Shown: piece by piece, positions 42,081 through 52,500 of the stretch
How positions within the stretch are numbered: position 1 is the first letter of the stretch
Layout of the letters: each line of letters opens with the position of its first letter
Assembly (NCBI RefSeq): GCF_036711975.1
Contig: NC_091967.1
Coordinates: forward strand, 30,481,501 to 30,545,500
Direction of reading: 5' to 3'
DNA: 64,000 nt
DNA from: Onthophagus taurus
Lineage: Eukaryota; Arthropoda; Insecta; Coleoptera; Scarabaeidae
Notes under the pieces: generated by a model
Databases searched by the model: none
The model's input: only the letters and a program-made list of their open reading frames with translations
Told to the model about the DNA's origin: nothing
Position numbers and translations under genes: made by a program

Positions 42081-44768
42081 CTATCCCACCCCTCCCCATC
42101 TCCTCCCCGCATCAATCCCTTCCCTTCTTCTATCATCTACCGCTTTCACTGAGTACCCCACCCTTCTGAAATATTCCTCCCTCCCTCGTTGCCCGTAACC
42201 CCCTTTCCCTGCCTTAATCTTTTTCCAGCATTCCCCCAAAATTTTACATTGAGACCTCCCTTCAACCCTCTCCTCAAAACGTACCGCCCTTTTACCCGCC
42301 TCCACTCTTAACTTATCAACCTTCACCTCTTCTCTGACTATGTACTCCGGCGTCTCTTTTGCCAACCCCAAAACCCATCTCCAATACCTAGCCTGTACGC
42401 CTTCCAACAGCCCTTGCTCTTTCCACCCCCAAAGCTACGCCCCGTACATCATAACACTTCTAATCAAGCACTCGAATATCATCTTCCTTTTTCCTATATC
42501 CCTTCCAAATAATCTCTCTCCCCACCCCCAGACCTGCCCCATCACCTTATTCGCCTTCTTGGCCATTGCCCTCACATGCGCGCCTTCCTTGTTGTCCTCT
42601 CTAAATCTGTACCCCAAATATGTGTACTCCCTCACCTCCTCTATCTCCTTCCCTTCCCACCTCCAATCTTCGCTCTTCCTTCTACCCCCTTTACAGAACT
42701 TCATAACCTTTGTCTTTCCTACATTCACCTCCAGAGCCTTCCCCCTAAAGTAACTCTCCAAACTCCGCATCATCGTCTTCATCTCCTTCGTCTCTCTCGC
42801 CACTACCACCAAATCGTCCGCGTAAGCCAGTGAATGCACCTTCCTCCTCCCTACAACCACACCTCCCATCTGCCCACCGGTCAATCTGTCTTCCATGTCT
42901 GCGGTATACAAGGCAAACAGAGCGGGACTAAGTGGACATCCCTGCCTCAAACCCCTCGTTGTCCAGAACCTATCCGTTAACTCGTCTCCCACCTTTACCC
43001 TAGCTATCGTCTCTGCGTATATCTCCCTCACTCTGTTGATTGTCCCACCAGTAATCCCTCTCCTCCTCATCTCCTCCCATAACTTCCCTCTATTCACCTT
43101 ATCAAAAGCTGCCTTTAGATCTATGAATAGGGCGTAAAGCTTCCCTCCCTTCCCTTCCAGCTCTTTATCCACCAAGTGCTTCAATATGTACACGTTATCT
43201 ATCGCGCCCCTTCCCTTTCTAAATCCTGCCTGTCCGTCCGGTAAGATCCCTTTCTCTTCCATCTCTTCCTCCAACCTCTGCAGCGGCGCCTTCGCATATA
43301 TCTTGTACGCCGAGTCCATTAAGCTAATTCCCCTATAACTTTCCACTACTTCCTTCACTCCCTTCTTGTACAAGGGGCTTATTATCGCAGTCCTCCATCC
43401 AATCGGAAACCCTTCCCCTTCCCAAACTTTGTTCAGCGCTTCCAACAACTTTCCCCTCACTTCTCCCGTTGCCTCCAGCCATGCCTCATTCTGGACACCG
43501 TCCTCCCCTGGAGCCTTCCCCCTCTTTAGTCCCCCCAACGCCGCCTCCATTTGTTCCCCGGCCATCTCCTCTCCTCTCCGTCCCCCTGTATCTACCTCCT
43601 CTACCCGCCTCTCCTCTTCCCCCTCCAGCAGACCCTTGAAGTAATCTCTCCACTCCGTCATTTGTATTTCACTGGTAATTTCCTCCCGTACCTTCCTTAT
43701 TTTGTTTACATATTTCCAAACTTCACCCTCTTGTCTCACCCTTCTAATCTCTTCCGCCTCCCTCTCCCTCAATTCTTTCTTTTTTCTTTTGCATATCTCT
43801 TTATATCCCCTCAATGCTTCCCTATATTCTTCCACCCCCGCCAACCCTCCCCGCCACTGTCTCAACTTCCTTCTCGCCTCTCTCTTCACCCCCATGCACT
43901 CACCATCCCACCATTCGTTCCTGCCTAGCTTTGCACTGCCCCCTCGTACGTACTCTTTCTTCGATATCGCTTCCCCCACCACCCGCGCCAGCTCGTCCAC
44001 CCCCCTAGACATCTCCACTCTCCGTCGCCACCCTTCCAACTTTTCCCTAAAGTGTTCTATCCCTCTTTCCGACCAGTCAGCCCTTATACTTTTTCTTTCC
44101 CGATTCAAACTCCCTCTCCCCCACGCGCTCCTTAGTACCAATTCCAGCGGTTGGTGATCCGATTCTACTGATTCTCCCACCCTGAAGCTTTCCACCCTAT
44201 CCCACATCTCTTGGTCCACCACCACGTAATCAATTACCGACGCCCCCCTTGCCCCTGTATATGTGTACTCCCCTTCTTCTCCCTCCTCCTTATTGCCGTT
44301 CAGTATCTCCCATCCGTTCTTCTCCACCCACTGCAACAATTCTCTTCCTTCCCCATTCTGCACCTTATCCTTCGACCCTCGCCCCCTCTCCTCTCCCCAT
44401 GTCCCCAGCCTTGCTTCCCCTTCCCCCACTCTCGCGTTGAAGTCTCCTCCCATTATTATATACCCCTCCTTCCCTTCTCCCACCATCCCTTCCCATTGAT
44501 TCTTTGTCTCCTTCATAGATCTGCTGTACACCGTGACTATTTGCACCTTTTCCCTTCCCAGCCTGATCGCCCTCTTCACCATCCCTTTTTTCCCCTTTAT
44601 CCTCTCCCACCCCGCTTCGTCTACCCATGTCTCCGCCAAACAGATCACGTCAAAGCCCTTCAAATATTCCCAGAACTGCGTTCCTTTATTCGTTACACCT
44701 GCCACATTCCAAAACACCACTTTCGTCCGGCCCCTGTCTCCCACCAACTCGCTCGTATCCTTTGCCAT
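42081..44768 (-). pseudogene. LINE ORF2: APE endonuclease and reverse transcriptase, one stop codon
   Basis: ATG at 44768. Endonuclease: VVFWNVAGVTNKG, DVICLAETW, YIIMGGDFNARVG, VIDYVVVDQ and VESDHQPLEL. RT: RGKAPGEDGVQNEAW, YRGISLMDSAYKIYAKAPLQ, LYALFIDLKAAFDKVNRGKL, TTRGLRQGCPLSPALFALYT and SLAYADDLVVVARETKE, all catalytic residues present. A TAG at 42434-42432 interrupts after RSVMMYGA. The same frame then stays open to 42081 (WRWVLGLAKETPEYIVREEV). No C-terminal CCHC finger is seen, so the end may be shortened. The stop lies beyond the RT core. Confidence 0.85.
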
Positions 44769-44787
44769 TCCTCCTTCCCCCCCTCAC

Positions 44788-45936
44788 CTAGTTTTTTGGT
44801 AAATTCCCCCGGACCTTTTCCATTACCACACCCTCTCCTTCATAATCAGTCATCCTGTCCCTTCTCTCCAACTCCCTCACCCTCTGTGTACACTCCTTGC
44901 TCCCAGCTTCATGATCCCCCTTCATCCCTACCTCCCTGCAGTTTGCGCATGCCGGGTCCTGTCCCTTCTGTTTGCACTCTCTATATTCATGTCCCTCAGT
45001 CGCACAATGTCCGCACCTCTTTCCGTTCTTGCATCTACCTTGCACATGCCCATATCTTTGGCATCTATAACACCTAGTCAGCCCCCTGTAATCCTCTACT
45101 CCGCATGATCTCAGCCCCAGATACACCCTCCCTCTCCTCAACAGCCCAACCCTCAGCCTCGCCGTCACTTCCATCACATAATTTACCAGTTCCTCCCCCT
45201 TTCGCCCCGTTTTGAACTTAATCTTCGCCCCTTTCAAAAACTCCTCATACCCCATCCCCAAGCTTTCCCCTTCCAAGTTCTTCTCCCACATCTGCCTCAT
45301 TATCTTTTCCTCCTCCATTTCCCTTGGCACACCAAATACCACAATCTTCGGGTCTAGCTTCCTCGTCTCCCTTATAGACCACCCTGCCCTCTTCCCCATC
45401 TCCTCCTTTATCAGGTCTACGTCCCTCTTGGACTCCCCCTCTACCAACACCCTATTTCCCTTCGTTCCCCACACCGCATTTACCCTTAGATCCCCCTCTT
45501 TTCCCTTTAATCCTTCCATCACCTCCGCCTTCAAATCCCTTCCCTCACCGTCTTCCTTCCCTTCCCCTCTCTGATCTTCAATAACTATCACCCTTCCTTT
45601 AGCACGTCTTCTATCTTTCCCTACAACCCCCGCGTAGTTTCTGCCCAACAACCCCCCTTCCTCATATCTTTCCTTCCCGGTAATCAAGTTTTTCATCTCC
45701 TCCATCCTTTTCCCCATTTCCATCTCCAACCGCCCCCACATCTCTCTCATTCTCTCCCCCTCTCCCATCCTGCCCCTCTCTCTCTCCTCCAGCTCTCTGT
45801 TCTTAATTTCCAAATTCAAAACCAAGTCCTCCATTCTCGCGAATGCTCCTAATACCTCTTGTATAACTCCTTTCTGGTTGTCCGTCAACCCCTCCATCAA
45901 GGTCTTCTCCAGCCTCCTCCTCTCCTCCCTCGCCAT
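44788..45936 (-). CDS. LINE ORF1 (nucleic-acid-binding protein with zinc knuckles)
   Basis: The first ATG is 45936 (MAREERRRLEKTLMEG), giving about 382 codons; the frame is open further up to the element's 5' end. A long charged helix region (ELEERERGRMGEGERMREMW) suggests a coiled coil. The middle (VNAVWGTKGNRVLVEG, KLDPKIVVFGVPREMEEEKI) looks like the RRM-like core of R1/I-group ORF1 proteins. Three knuckles follow: CYRCQRYGHVQGRC, CGHCATEGHEYREC and CANCREVGMKGDHEAGSKEC. TAG stop at 44790-44788, 19 bases before the ORF2 ATG, in a different frame. No disruptions. Confidence 0.8.
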   Translation of the reverse strand: MAREERRRLEKTLMEGLTDNQKGVIQEVLGAFARMEDLVLNLEIKNRELEERERGRMGEGERMREMWGRLEMEMGKRMEEMKNLITGKERYEEGGLLGRNYAGVVGKDRRRAKGRVIVIEDQRGEGKEDGEGRDLKAEVMEGLKGKEGDLRVNAVWGTKGNRVLVEGESKRDVDLIKEEMGKRAGWSIRETRKLDPKIVVFGVPREMEEEKIMRQMWEKNLEGESLGMGYEEFLKGAKIKFKTGRKGEELVNYVMEVTARLRVGLLRRGRVYLGLRSCGVEDYRGLTRCYRCQRYGHVQGRCKNGKRCGHCATEGHEYRECKQKGQDPACANCREVGMKGDHEAGSKECTQRVRELERRDRMTDYEGEGVVMEKVRGNLPKN

Positions 45937-46115
45937 CTCCCATCCTCCACAGTGTTCTCCTCCATCGCCTTTCTCTTTCCGTCCCCTTTTTACGAACTTC
46001 AAAATAATTTCCAGCTATTTCTCTTGCTCACTTTGCTTATAACGATTTTTTCCCCAAACCTCTAGGCCTTACCGTTATCGAGATACAGCCGCTCCGTACG
46101 CTTAACGGGACACCT

Positions 46116-46743
46116 GTATATATTTTTAGTGTTTCACATTTTTATAACAATCCACGTTTCACACTTTTGTAACTTTTACTAAGAATTTAATTTTCATCGT
46201 TCAATTTAACTTAACTTTTATAACAATTTAAATTTAACTTTTTCAATTTGACTTTAAAAAAAATTTTAAAAAAAAAAACTTTCAAAACTTTTTCAATTTT
46301 TATAAAAAACTTTTCAATTTTTTACGTACATCTTCTTTAACAACAAATTTCATCATTAAATAAATCTTATTAAGACTCTTTTTCTCGTCGATGTTAATTA
46401 TCAGAAAATTATATTTTATTACAATTTTATTAATGACAATCATATTGACTTTTTCATATTATTTATATTTTTCGTTAATCATTTTTTTTATTATAAAAAT
46501 ACAGTAGTCGTAGCCCACTTTTTCAAATTAGTTTTTTTTTTAATATTTTGATTCACAACAACTTGCGCCCGGTGAAATCAGCCTTTTGATGGTAGAAATC
46601 TACTTTTCTGACATCCAATAGGCTGATTCTCATCACAAGTAAGCATTTGCCCAACTCAAGGTTTTATGGTCTCTTAATTAAAACATTGGGCAAATAATAA
46701 CATGATAAATTCGTCTAATATTTAAGTCACAAAACAATAACTC
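46116..46743. other. No gene; 3' region of the next element
   Basis: Very AT-rich (runs of A and T around 46250-46500). A minus-strand purine-rich stretch (AAAAAAAAACTAATTTGAAA near 46545) could be a polypurine tract, with an LTR to its left, but no matching LTR was found at 50.8-51.3 kb. Confidence 0.35.
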
Positions 46744-48838
46744 TTACATCTCAACATTATAACGAGATAACGAATCGACGTTGCCACACATTTTTCCAGG
46801 CTTATAAACTACCGTAAAATCTAACGTTTGTAAAGAAAGCGCCCATCTTAATAGTCTAGCGTTTTTATTACTCATTTGTTTTAACCAAGTCAGAGGACAA
46901 TGATCTGTTACAATAATAAAATGAGTTAAATATAGATACGGTTTTAATTTATTCACTGCCCAAACTAATGCAGCACATTCTAACTCACTTGCACTGTAAG
47001 CTTGTTCTCTCTCAGTTAGCTTTTTGCTTAAGTACAGTACAGGGTATTCTTTATTGTCGTCATCACGTTGGGATAAAGTAACTCCCATTCCTCGTTTTGA
47101 ACAATCAGTTTGTACTATAAATTTTCTTTTATAATTGGGAGCTTTTAACACTTTACTACTAGTTAATTCTTGTTTTAAATTATTAAATGCGTTTTCCTTC
47201 TGTTCATCCCATTCAACCTTGTTTTTGGCTCCTTTTCGTAAAGCGTCTGTTAAAGGACTAACAATTTCTGCATAATTTGGTATGTAATGGTTATAATATC
47301 CAGTTATCCCTAAAAAGATTCTAATATCTTTTTTTGTTACCGGTCGTCGAAATTCTTTTATTGCAGCTACTTTTGCTTCAGATGGAGTTCTATAACCTTG
47401 TCCTATTTTATGTCCTAGATAAACAACTTGAGCTTTTCCCCACTCACATTTCTTTGCCTTTATTGTAAGACCTGCCTTATGCATAGCTGTAAACACAAGT
47501 CGCAAATGTTTCAAATGATCTTTCCATGTCATTGAATGTATTGCTATATCATCTAAATAAGGTTCGGCAAATTCGTTATAACCTTCCAAAATTTTATCCA
47601 TTAATCTTTGAAAAGAAAATGGAGCGGATTGAAGTCCGAATGGCAAAGTTACTGGTTCAAATACTCCTCGATGAGTTATAAAAGCTGCATATTTACTTGC
47701 ACGCTCAGTCATTCCAATTTGCCAGTAAGCTCGTACAACATCTATAAGACTTAAATATTTTGCGTTACTACACCGTTCCACACAAGCTTCTATGTTAGGT
47801 ATTGGGTGTTGTTGAGGTATGGAAATAGCATTTAAAGCCCGATAATCTATTACTGGTCTTGGTTCTTTACCTTCTATTTCTATTATAATCATCGGCGACG
47901 AATATGGACTGTCACTTGGTTTAATTACGCCTAAGTTAAGCATTTTATCTATTTCTTCATCTATGATTTCTCGTACTCTCGGAGATTGTGAATACGGTTT
48001 GGTTCTGATAATCCTTTCTTCTTTCAAAGCAATATCATGTTGAATCAAATTGGTTCTACCAGGGCGATTTGAAAATAACCCAGGAAATTCTCCAATTAAA
48101 TTCTCCAAATCCATTCTTTGCTCTTCTGTAAATTCTCCAATTCCCTTTGATTGTTGTAAAACTTCTGTAGCCAGTAAAGTTGCTTCCTCTTTCTTTTCCA
48201 ATTTATATATATTCATTTCTGTTTCTTCTTCCCCCGAAGATGTTACGTACATCGCAACTATTTCAGGTTTTTCATAATATGGTTTCAATAAATTTACATG
48301 TATAAGGGTTTGCTTTCTTCTTCCAGTTAGTTCTTCTAATATGTAATTGGTATCTGATATTTTCCTTACTACTTTCTTTGGACCTTCCCATTGCATTTGT
48401 AATTTATTCGTTCTAGCTGGCTGATATATCATCACTTTATCCCCTTCTTTGTAAATAATTTCCTTTGCTTTTTTATCATAATATTTCTTTGATTTATTCT
48501 GTGCTTCTTTCATACTAATTTCTACAATTTCTTGCATGTTTTTCAATCGTTCAAGTAATTTCAATACATAACTAACTACTGGTTCATTAGTATCTCTGCC
48601 ATTCCATAAGGCTTTTAACATACTTAATGGAGATCTAATTTGCCTTCCATAACATAACTCCGCAGGACTGAAACCATGTGCCGCATGTGGTGCACTTCTT
48701 ACGGCAAATAATGCTTGATCAAAGTACTCGTCCCACTGTTTTCCATGTTCGTAACTCAAAGCTCTGAGTATTCTTTTAAACACTCCATGAAATCTCTCTA
48801 CTGCAATTGACTGAGGATGGTATGCAGAGCTGTGGATT
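46744..48838 (-). pseudogene. Integrase C-terminal part fused to RT and RNase H
   Basis: The open frame (about 695 codons, no internal stop) starts after the deletion: HSSAYHPQSIAVERFHG carries the integrase catalytic Glu, then HGFSPAELCYGRQIRSPL and LQMQWEGPKKVVRKISDTNY (GPY/F-type, about residue 134 of the frame counted from 48783), HVNLLKPYYEKPE. Then RT: HDIALKEERIIRTKPYSQSP, PVIDYRALNAISIPQQHPIP, YLSLIDVVRAYWQIGMT, LPFGLQSAPFSFQRLM and catalytic AEPYLDDIAIHSM. RNase H: IVQTDCSKRGMGVTLSQ, SASELECAALVWAVNKLKPY and GKMCGNVDSLSRYNVEM. RT and RNase H look intact. The two catalytic Asp residues of integrase are lost. Confidence 0.85.
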
Positions 48839-50810
48839 ATTTTATTTTATTCTTGACATCTTTATTTAGTTGTCTCCACCAGTAATTTTGTTTTATTCTT
48901 GCAACCGTCTTTTTACATCCTAAATGGCCCATCCACATATTATCATGCGCAATATCCATTATCTTCCCTCGTAGACTTGTTGGTACCACTACTTGTTCAT
49001 AGTGTCTTCCTAATTTGTCTACAAATCTTCGGTGCAATATTCCATTTAAGATTTTAAATTTAACACCATTTTTGTCCTCTTTAATCTCTGCTTTATCATA
49101 GTATTCTTTCAACGTAGGGTCTCCTCCCTGCAACAACCTCAGTTTATTAGGATTTAACTTTGTTATATCATCATAATCAGTTTTTCCTTTAGGAATTATC
49201 AACATTTCTTCCAAAACACTTTCTTCCTTCTTTTGTTTATCCTTTTCATTTACTTTATTTTCCTGTTCTCTTAATTCTTTATGCTTTTCATTTTTCTGAT
49301 TTTGTTCTACTGGAATACTTTGTTGTTCTAATTTTAATTTTTTTGATTTTGATCGGGTTAATGCAAATACATTTTGTACATTATCCACATTACTGAACAT
49401 TTCCCACGTTCTATTTGACAATAGATACGAGTATCCGTTTGGCAAATTACTTGTAACTGCAGCTTCTGTTTCAAGTTCTCCTATTTCTGGTAAATTTAAT
49501 TTTACTACAGCCACTTGTAAAGCCACACTTTCTTCATTCAGTACTCCTCTAACATGTACATATTTCCCAGAATAATGTTCTGTTTTGACAATGTTTTTAT
49601 GTACTACATCATAACTCGCAGCACTGTCTCTCAAAATGTTTACTTCCTTACCATTTATTTCCCCTTTTAAAGTATATGGAGCAAATAATTCTTGAACTTC
49701 TTTCTTAGTATTTAAGGTAGCTACTACTTGCTTATTTTCTTTGCTTTCTTTGAAATTAGGACATTCTTTTGATCCTTTAAAATGACCTATTCCTCCGCAA
49801 GCATAACATTTAAATGGTCTTCGTTTATCAAAACTTCTCTTATCTCCTTTCCTTTCGCTTTCTGTTTCCATATTGGAAGGATTATTCTGATTCGTTTCCC
49901 TTTGTGTTGATGTTTTATGTTCCTGCTTAAATTTATTATATCCATTTCTATCATTAATAGGACCCCTCTTCGAAATGTAAACATCTGCTTGTTCCGCTGC
50001 TTCTTCAATTGATTTTGTTTTATTGTGATCTTCAACCCAAAATCTCATTTCAGATGGTATTGAACTGTAAAACTTTTCTAAACATATTAATTGTATTAAT
50101 TTATTTATATCACTGCATATCCCTTCGCATTTAATCCATTCTTTAAAATTATTCTTCAATTGATAAGCAAATTCAGCATAAGTCTGATCAAATTTCTTTT
50201 TACTATATCTAAATTTGGCCCTAAAGACCTCAGAAGTTAACTGATATTTTTTTAATAAACTGGCTCTAACTTTATCATAATCCTTCGCATCTTCTTCGCT
50301 TAATCTAGCCACAACTTCATTTGCGGCCGGTGACAATACACTGGTCAATCTCAGTGGCCATGTTTCTTTCCCGCAGTTTAATTGAATACAAACCCGTTCA
50401 AAGTTGATCAGGAATAAACTCATATCACCGTTATCTTTAAATGGTTGTAAATACTTATTCATATTAAAACTATTGATATTAGAATTACTAAAATTAGAAT
50501 TCTCAGAAATACCTTGCACTCTAAACTGTGCAAGTTTTACTTCAGTATCTAACTTAGCAATCTCTAATCTTTCAATTCTCTCTTTTTCTTCTTTTTCTTT
50601 TTTTTCTATTTCAATCTTTTCTAATCTACCCTTTTGAGGATTTTCAGTCCAAGTCATTATTTCTATTTTAACCTCATCTACAGTGTAGTTAGAATTTATT
50701 ATTTCTTTAATTATTTCTAATTTTCTTTTCTTTTCAGGTAATTCAAATAACTGTGAAATATATTTTAACTCATGCACCGTGAAAATACTAAATTCAGCCT
50801 CAGAACTCAT
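48837..50810 (-). pseudogene. Gag, protease and N-terminal integrase domain
   Basis: ATG at 50810; 657 codons. Residues 1-100 are charged, probably coiled coil. Residues 115-230 (YLQPFKDNGDMSLFLINFER, WPLRLTSVLSPAANEVVARL, KKYQLTSEVFRAKFR) resemble the SCAN-type capsid seen in some Gypsy elements. Residues 335-350 are CYACGGIGHFKGSKEC, a knuckle with spacing C-x2-C-x4-H-x6-C, two residues longer than usual at the end. The protease motif is NILRDSAASYDVVHK (395-399), D-S-A-A-S instead of D-T/S-G. The end reads IAHDNMWMGHLGCKKTVARI, the His half of the integrase zinc domain; the Cys half and first catalytic Asp are deleted. Confidence 0.8.
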
Positions 50811-51309
50811 TTTATTTTTGATACAGACTAATAACGTAACCTTTTATTTCAATTAATAGTAAAATTAATACAATTTCTTTACAGTTAGATTAAACTGATC
50901 CAACTTACAAAATAATAGCAATTGGTTGTTTATTTGTTATAAAAACTCTTTCAATGAGACCACAAAATCTCAAGTGAAAACAAATGCTACTTACTATTTG
51001 TAATTCCTGTTGAATTTCTATCTTTTCTAATTTGAACTACGTTTCTGCTTTCGGTCGTTGTTGCCCTTTGAGCTTCGCTTCTCCTTCCGGTTGCTGTCGT
51101 CACGTGAGCTTTGCTTCTCCTTTAGGACGCTGTTATCCCGTGATCTTTGCTTCTCCTTCCGGTTGCTGCAGCTTCTTTTAATATTAGTATATATTTTTTA
51201 TTATTTTTTAATTCTTATTAGCTTTCGGCTGATGATAGAACGTTGATTCCGAAACCGGTTCCGATTTATATATTACAATAAAGCAAGTTAGAAGTTTTTA
51301 TGTTTTTGA
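50811..51309. other. Leader region, no gene
   Basis: Upstream of gag on the minus strand. Contains three imperfect repeats of TTGCTTCTCCTTCCGGTTGCTG-type text at 51060-51175. Contains the weak hammerhead-like motif at 51225-51264. No coding capacity recognised. Confidence 0.4.
51225..51264 (+). ncRNA. Weak hammerhead-like motif
   Basis: TCGG (51225-51228) pairs with CCGA (51261-51264). The core CTGATGA (51229-51235), GAAAC (51251-51255) and an ACCGGT stem III are in place with the triplet GTT. Stem II is weak (GAA/TTC, 3 bp). Kept as a low-confidence relative of the motifs at 15597, 23172 and 57702. Confidence 0.3.
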
Positions 51310-52150
51310 ATTTTTTTTTCTTCTGTAATTCGAGAACGGATGGAGATATCGAGATGCGGTTTTCACTAATATTTAGCAAATTTTAATTAAATTTTAAATA
51401 ATACCATTCCATTTAACTTTTTTTCAAAAATCACAAAAATATGTAATCGCTGTAGATAACGCCCTCAAGCTTATTTGTTTTAAACCAAACGGTCTTACTG
51501 AAAATATCTTTTAAGGGGTAACACAACTGTAGAATTTAAATTTATACATTTAAATTTGTACACAATATTACATTATTACACTGATTATATACCAATCAGG
51601 AACACTCCGTAACTACATACAGCATTTGAATCATCTTAGAATAGCATCAGCACGTGTACACGAAGGACGTGAATATTTCGTAGACTAAAAACGCGAGTTC
51701 TATTGTGTAGTGTTTTGAATCGATTTTTCTCAAATTATTTGTAGTTGAAGTGATTTCTAGTATTACAATGAGTGACAAAAAAGTGTACACGGGCAAAAAC
51801 TGATGTCAACACTTTAAATGCGTTTTTCTCGAAACACGATTTTTTAAAACTTTTCTTACAACTCCTACACGCGTGCAGCAGAACGTCTCCAATTTTACAC
51901 GATTTTCGGGATAGACTCCAGCCCCGCCATTTTGTATTATTTCTGTATTATACATTTTTTTGTGCTCTTCAATGCATGCTTAAGAACATATATAGTATTA
52001 TTCTCCTAAAACTGTATCTTCTATTAATAACAAAATGACAAAGAAGCGCTTTATTTTAGATTTCTACAGTGGTTTTACCCCTTAAAAGAGCATAAAATGC
52101 TCTTTCAAACAAGACCAAAAATATTCAAATCGGTTGAATGGTCCAGGAGA
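51310..52150 (-). repeat. Dispersed repeat family B, copy 3, split by a TTAA element
   Basis: 51310-51514 and 52086-52150 match the 41.5-kb copy (CGAGAACGG, CCATTTAACTTTTTTTC, AACGCCCTCAAGCTTATTTG, AAAAGAGCATAAAATGCTC). The element 51515-52081 lies between. Confidence 0.75.
51515..52081. mobile_element. 567-bp TTAA-flanked MITE (piggyBac-like target)
   Basis: TTAA is at 51511-51514 and 52082-52085. The ends GGGGTAACACAACTGTAGAA and TTCTACAGTGGTTTTACCCC are inverted repeats of about 20 bp with a few mismatches. Family B copies at 5.1 kb and 41.7 kb show the unfilled site (ATCTTTTAAAAGAGC-like in the 5.1-kb copy). TTAA duplication is the piggyBac hallmark. The 88-codon frame at 51772-52038 has no transposase motif. 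Confidence 0.8.
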
Positions 52151-52500
52151 ATTGTATTGGTGAGAACCAATACAATTCAGCAATATCGCTAATTTTTCTT
52201 CATCAGATTTATCATTTTTATCCGATACCGTCAAAAAGATTTCCAAACGTTATAGGAAATTTTTAAAGTTTTCTGGCACATTTTCCATAAATGACATCCC
52301 CATCGGTCGCTTAAACATCATGTCTGTCATGTCGTTTTTTCTATTTTATTTTATTTCTTTTTTCTAACCTCACTTTTAGGTTTTTGTTTTCATCGTGCCC
52401 CTTCTTGTCGCTTTATTTCTTCTTTCCTTATGACTCACTAACACTTCGCAGCGCCATGTGTTATGATTTTGGTATTAATGAGACCATGGAATTAGACTTA
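52151..52500 (-). pseudogene. Gypsy leader/gag fragment, second copy
   Basis: Inverse of 4525-4830: ACATGGCGCTGCGAAGTGTT near 52450, then MFKRP-type gag start text, then CTGAATTGTATTGGT. It ends in a small palindrome at about 52145-52177 (GAATTGTATTGGTGAGAACC and its complement), an odd breakpoint of the fold-back kind. Confidence 0.6.

Larger units (their letters stand above)
41976..45989 (-). mobile_element. Near-complete two-ORF LINE with 19-bp target duplication
   Basis: TTACGAACTTCAAAATAAT occurs at 41957-41975 and 45990-46008, the duplicated target. The same word, uninterrupted, is in family B at about 4913-4930. The element has ORF1 with three zinc knuckles and ORF2 with endonuclease and RT. 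It ends AATAAACTTAATT on its 3' side with no long poly(A). The sense strand is extremely purine-rich. One stop codon interrupts ORF2. The 5' untranslated part is only about 53 bases, so slight 5' truncation is possible. Confidence 0.85.
41540..46115 (-). repeat. Dispersed repeat family B, copy 2, split by a LINE
   Basis: 41540-41975 and 46009-46115 are the two halves of one family B copy (inverse of 4905-5205 and 6480-6620). 46009-46115 (CTCTTGCTCACTTTGC, CGCTTAACGGGACACCTG) supplies an outer end lacking in the 4.9-kb copy. The LINE 41976-45989 sits between them. Confidence 0.75.
46744..50810 (-). mobile_element. Gypsy-type element with integrase upstream of RT (Gmr1-like order)
   Basis: From 50810 down: gag (SCAN-like), zinc knuckle, protease, integrase zinc domain, integrase end, GPY/F-like module, RT, RNase H, stop at 46744. 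In ordinary Gypsy elements the integrase comes last; here its C-terminal region directly precedes RT in the same open frame. That order is known as the Gmr1 group. The integrase catalytic core is partly deleted at about 48838, which shifts the frame. LTRs were not recognised. Confidence 0.8.

Noticed and set aside
42340..46065. Long plus-strand frames rich in Ser, Pro and Leu opposite the LINE
   Set aside because: They are antisense shadows of the purine-rich LINE ORFs; the C/T-rich complement lacks stops by composition and shows no motifs.
51772..52038. 88-codon frame as a transposase of the TTAA element
   Set aside because: Much too short and without piggyBac catalytic motifs.
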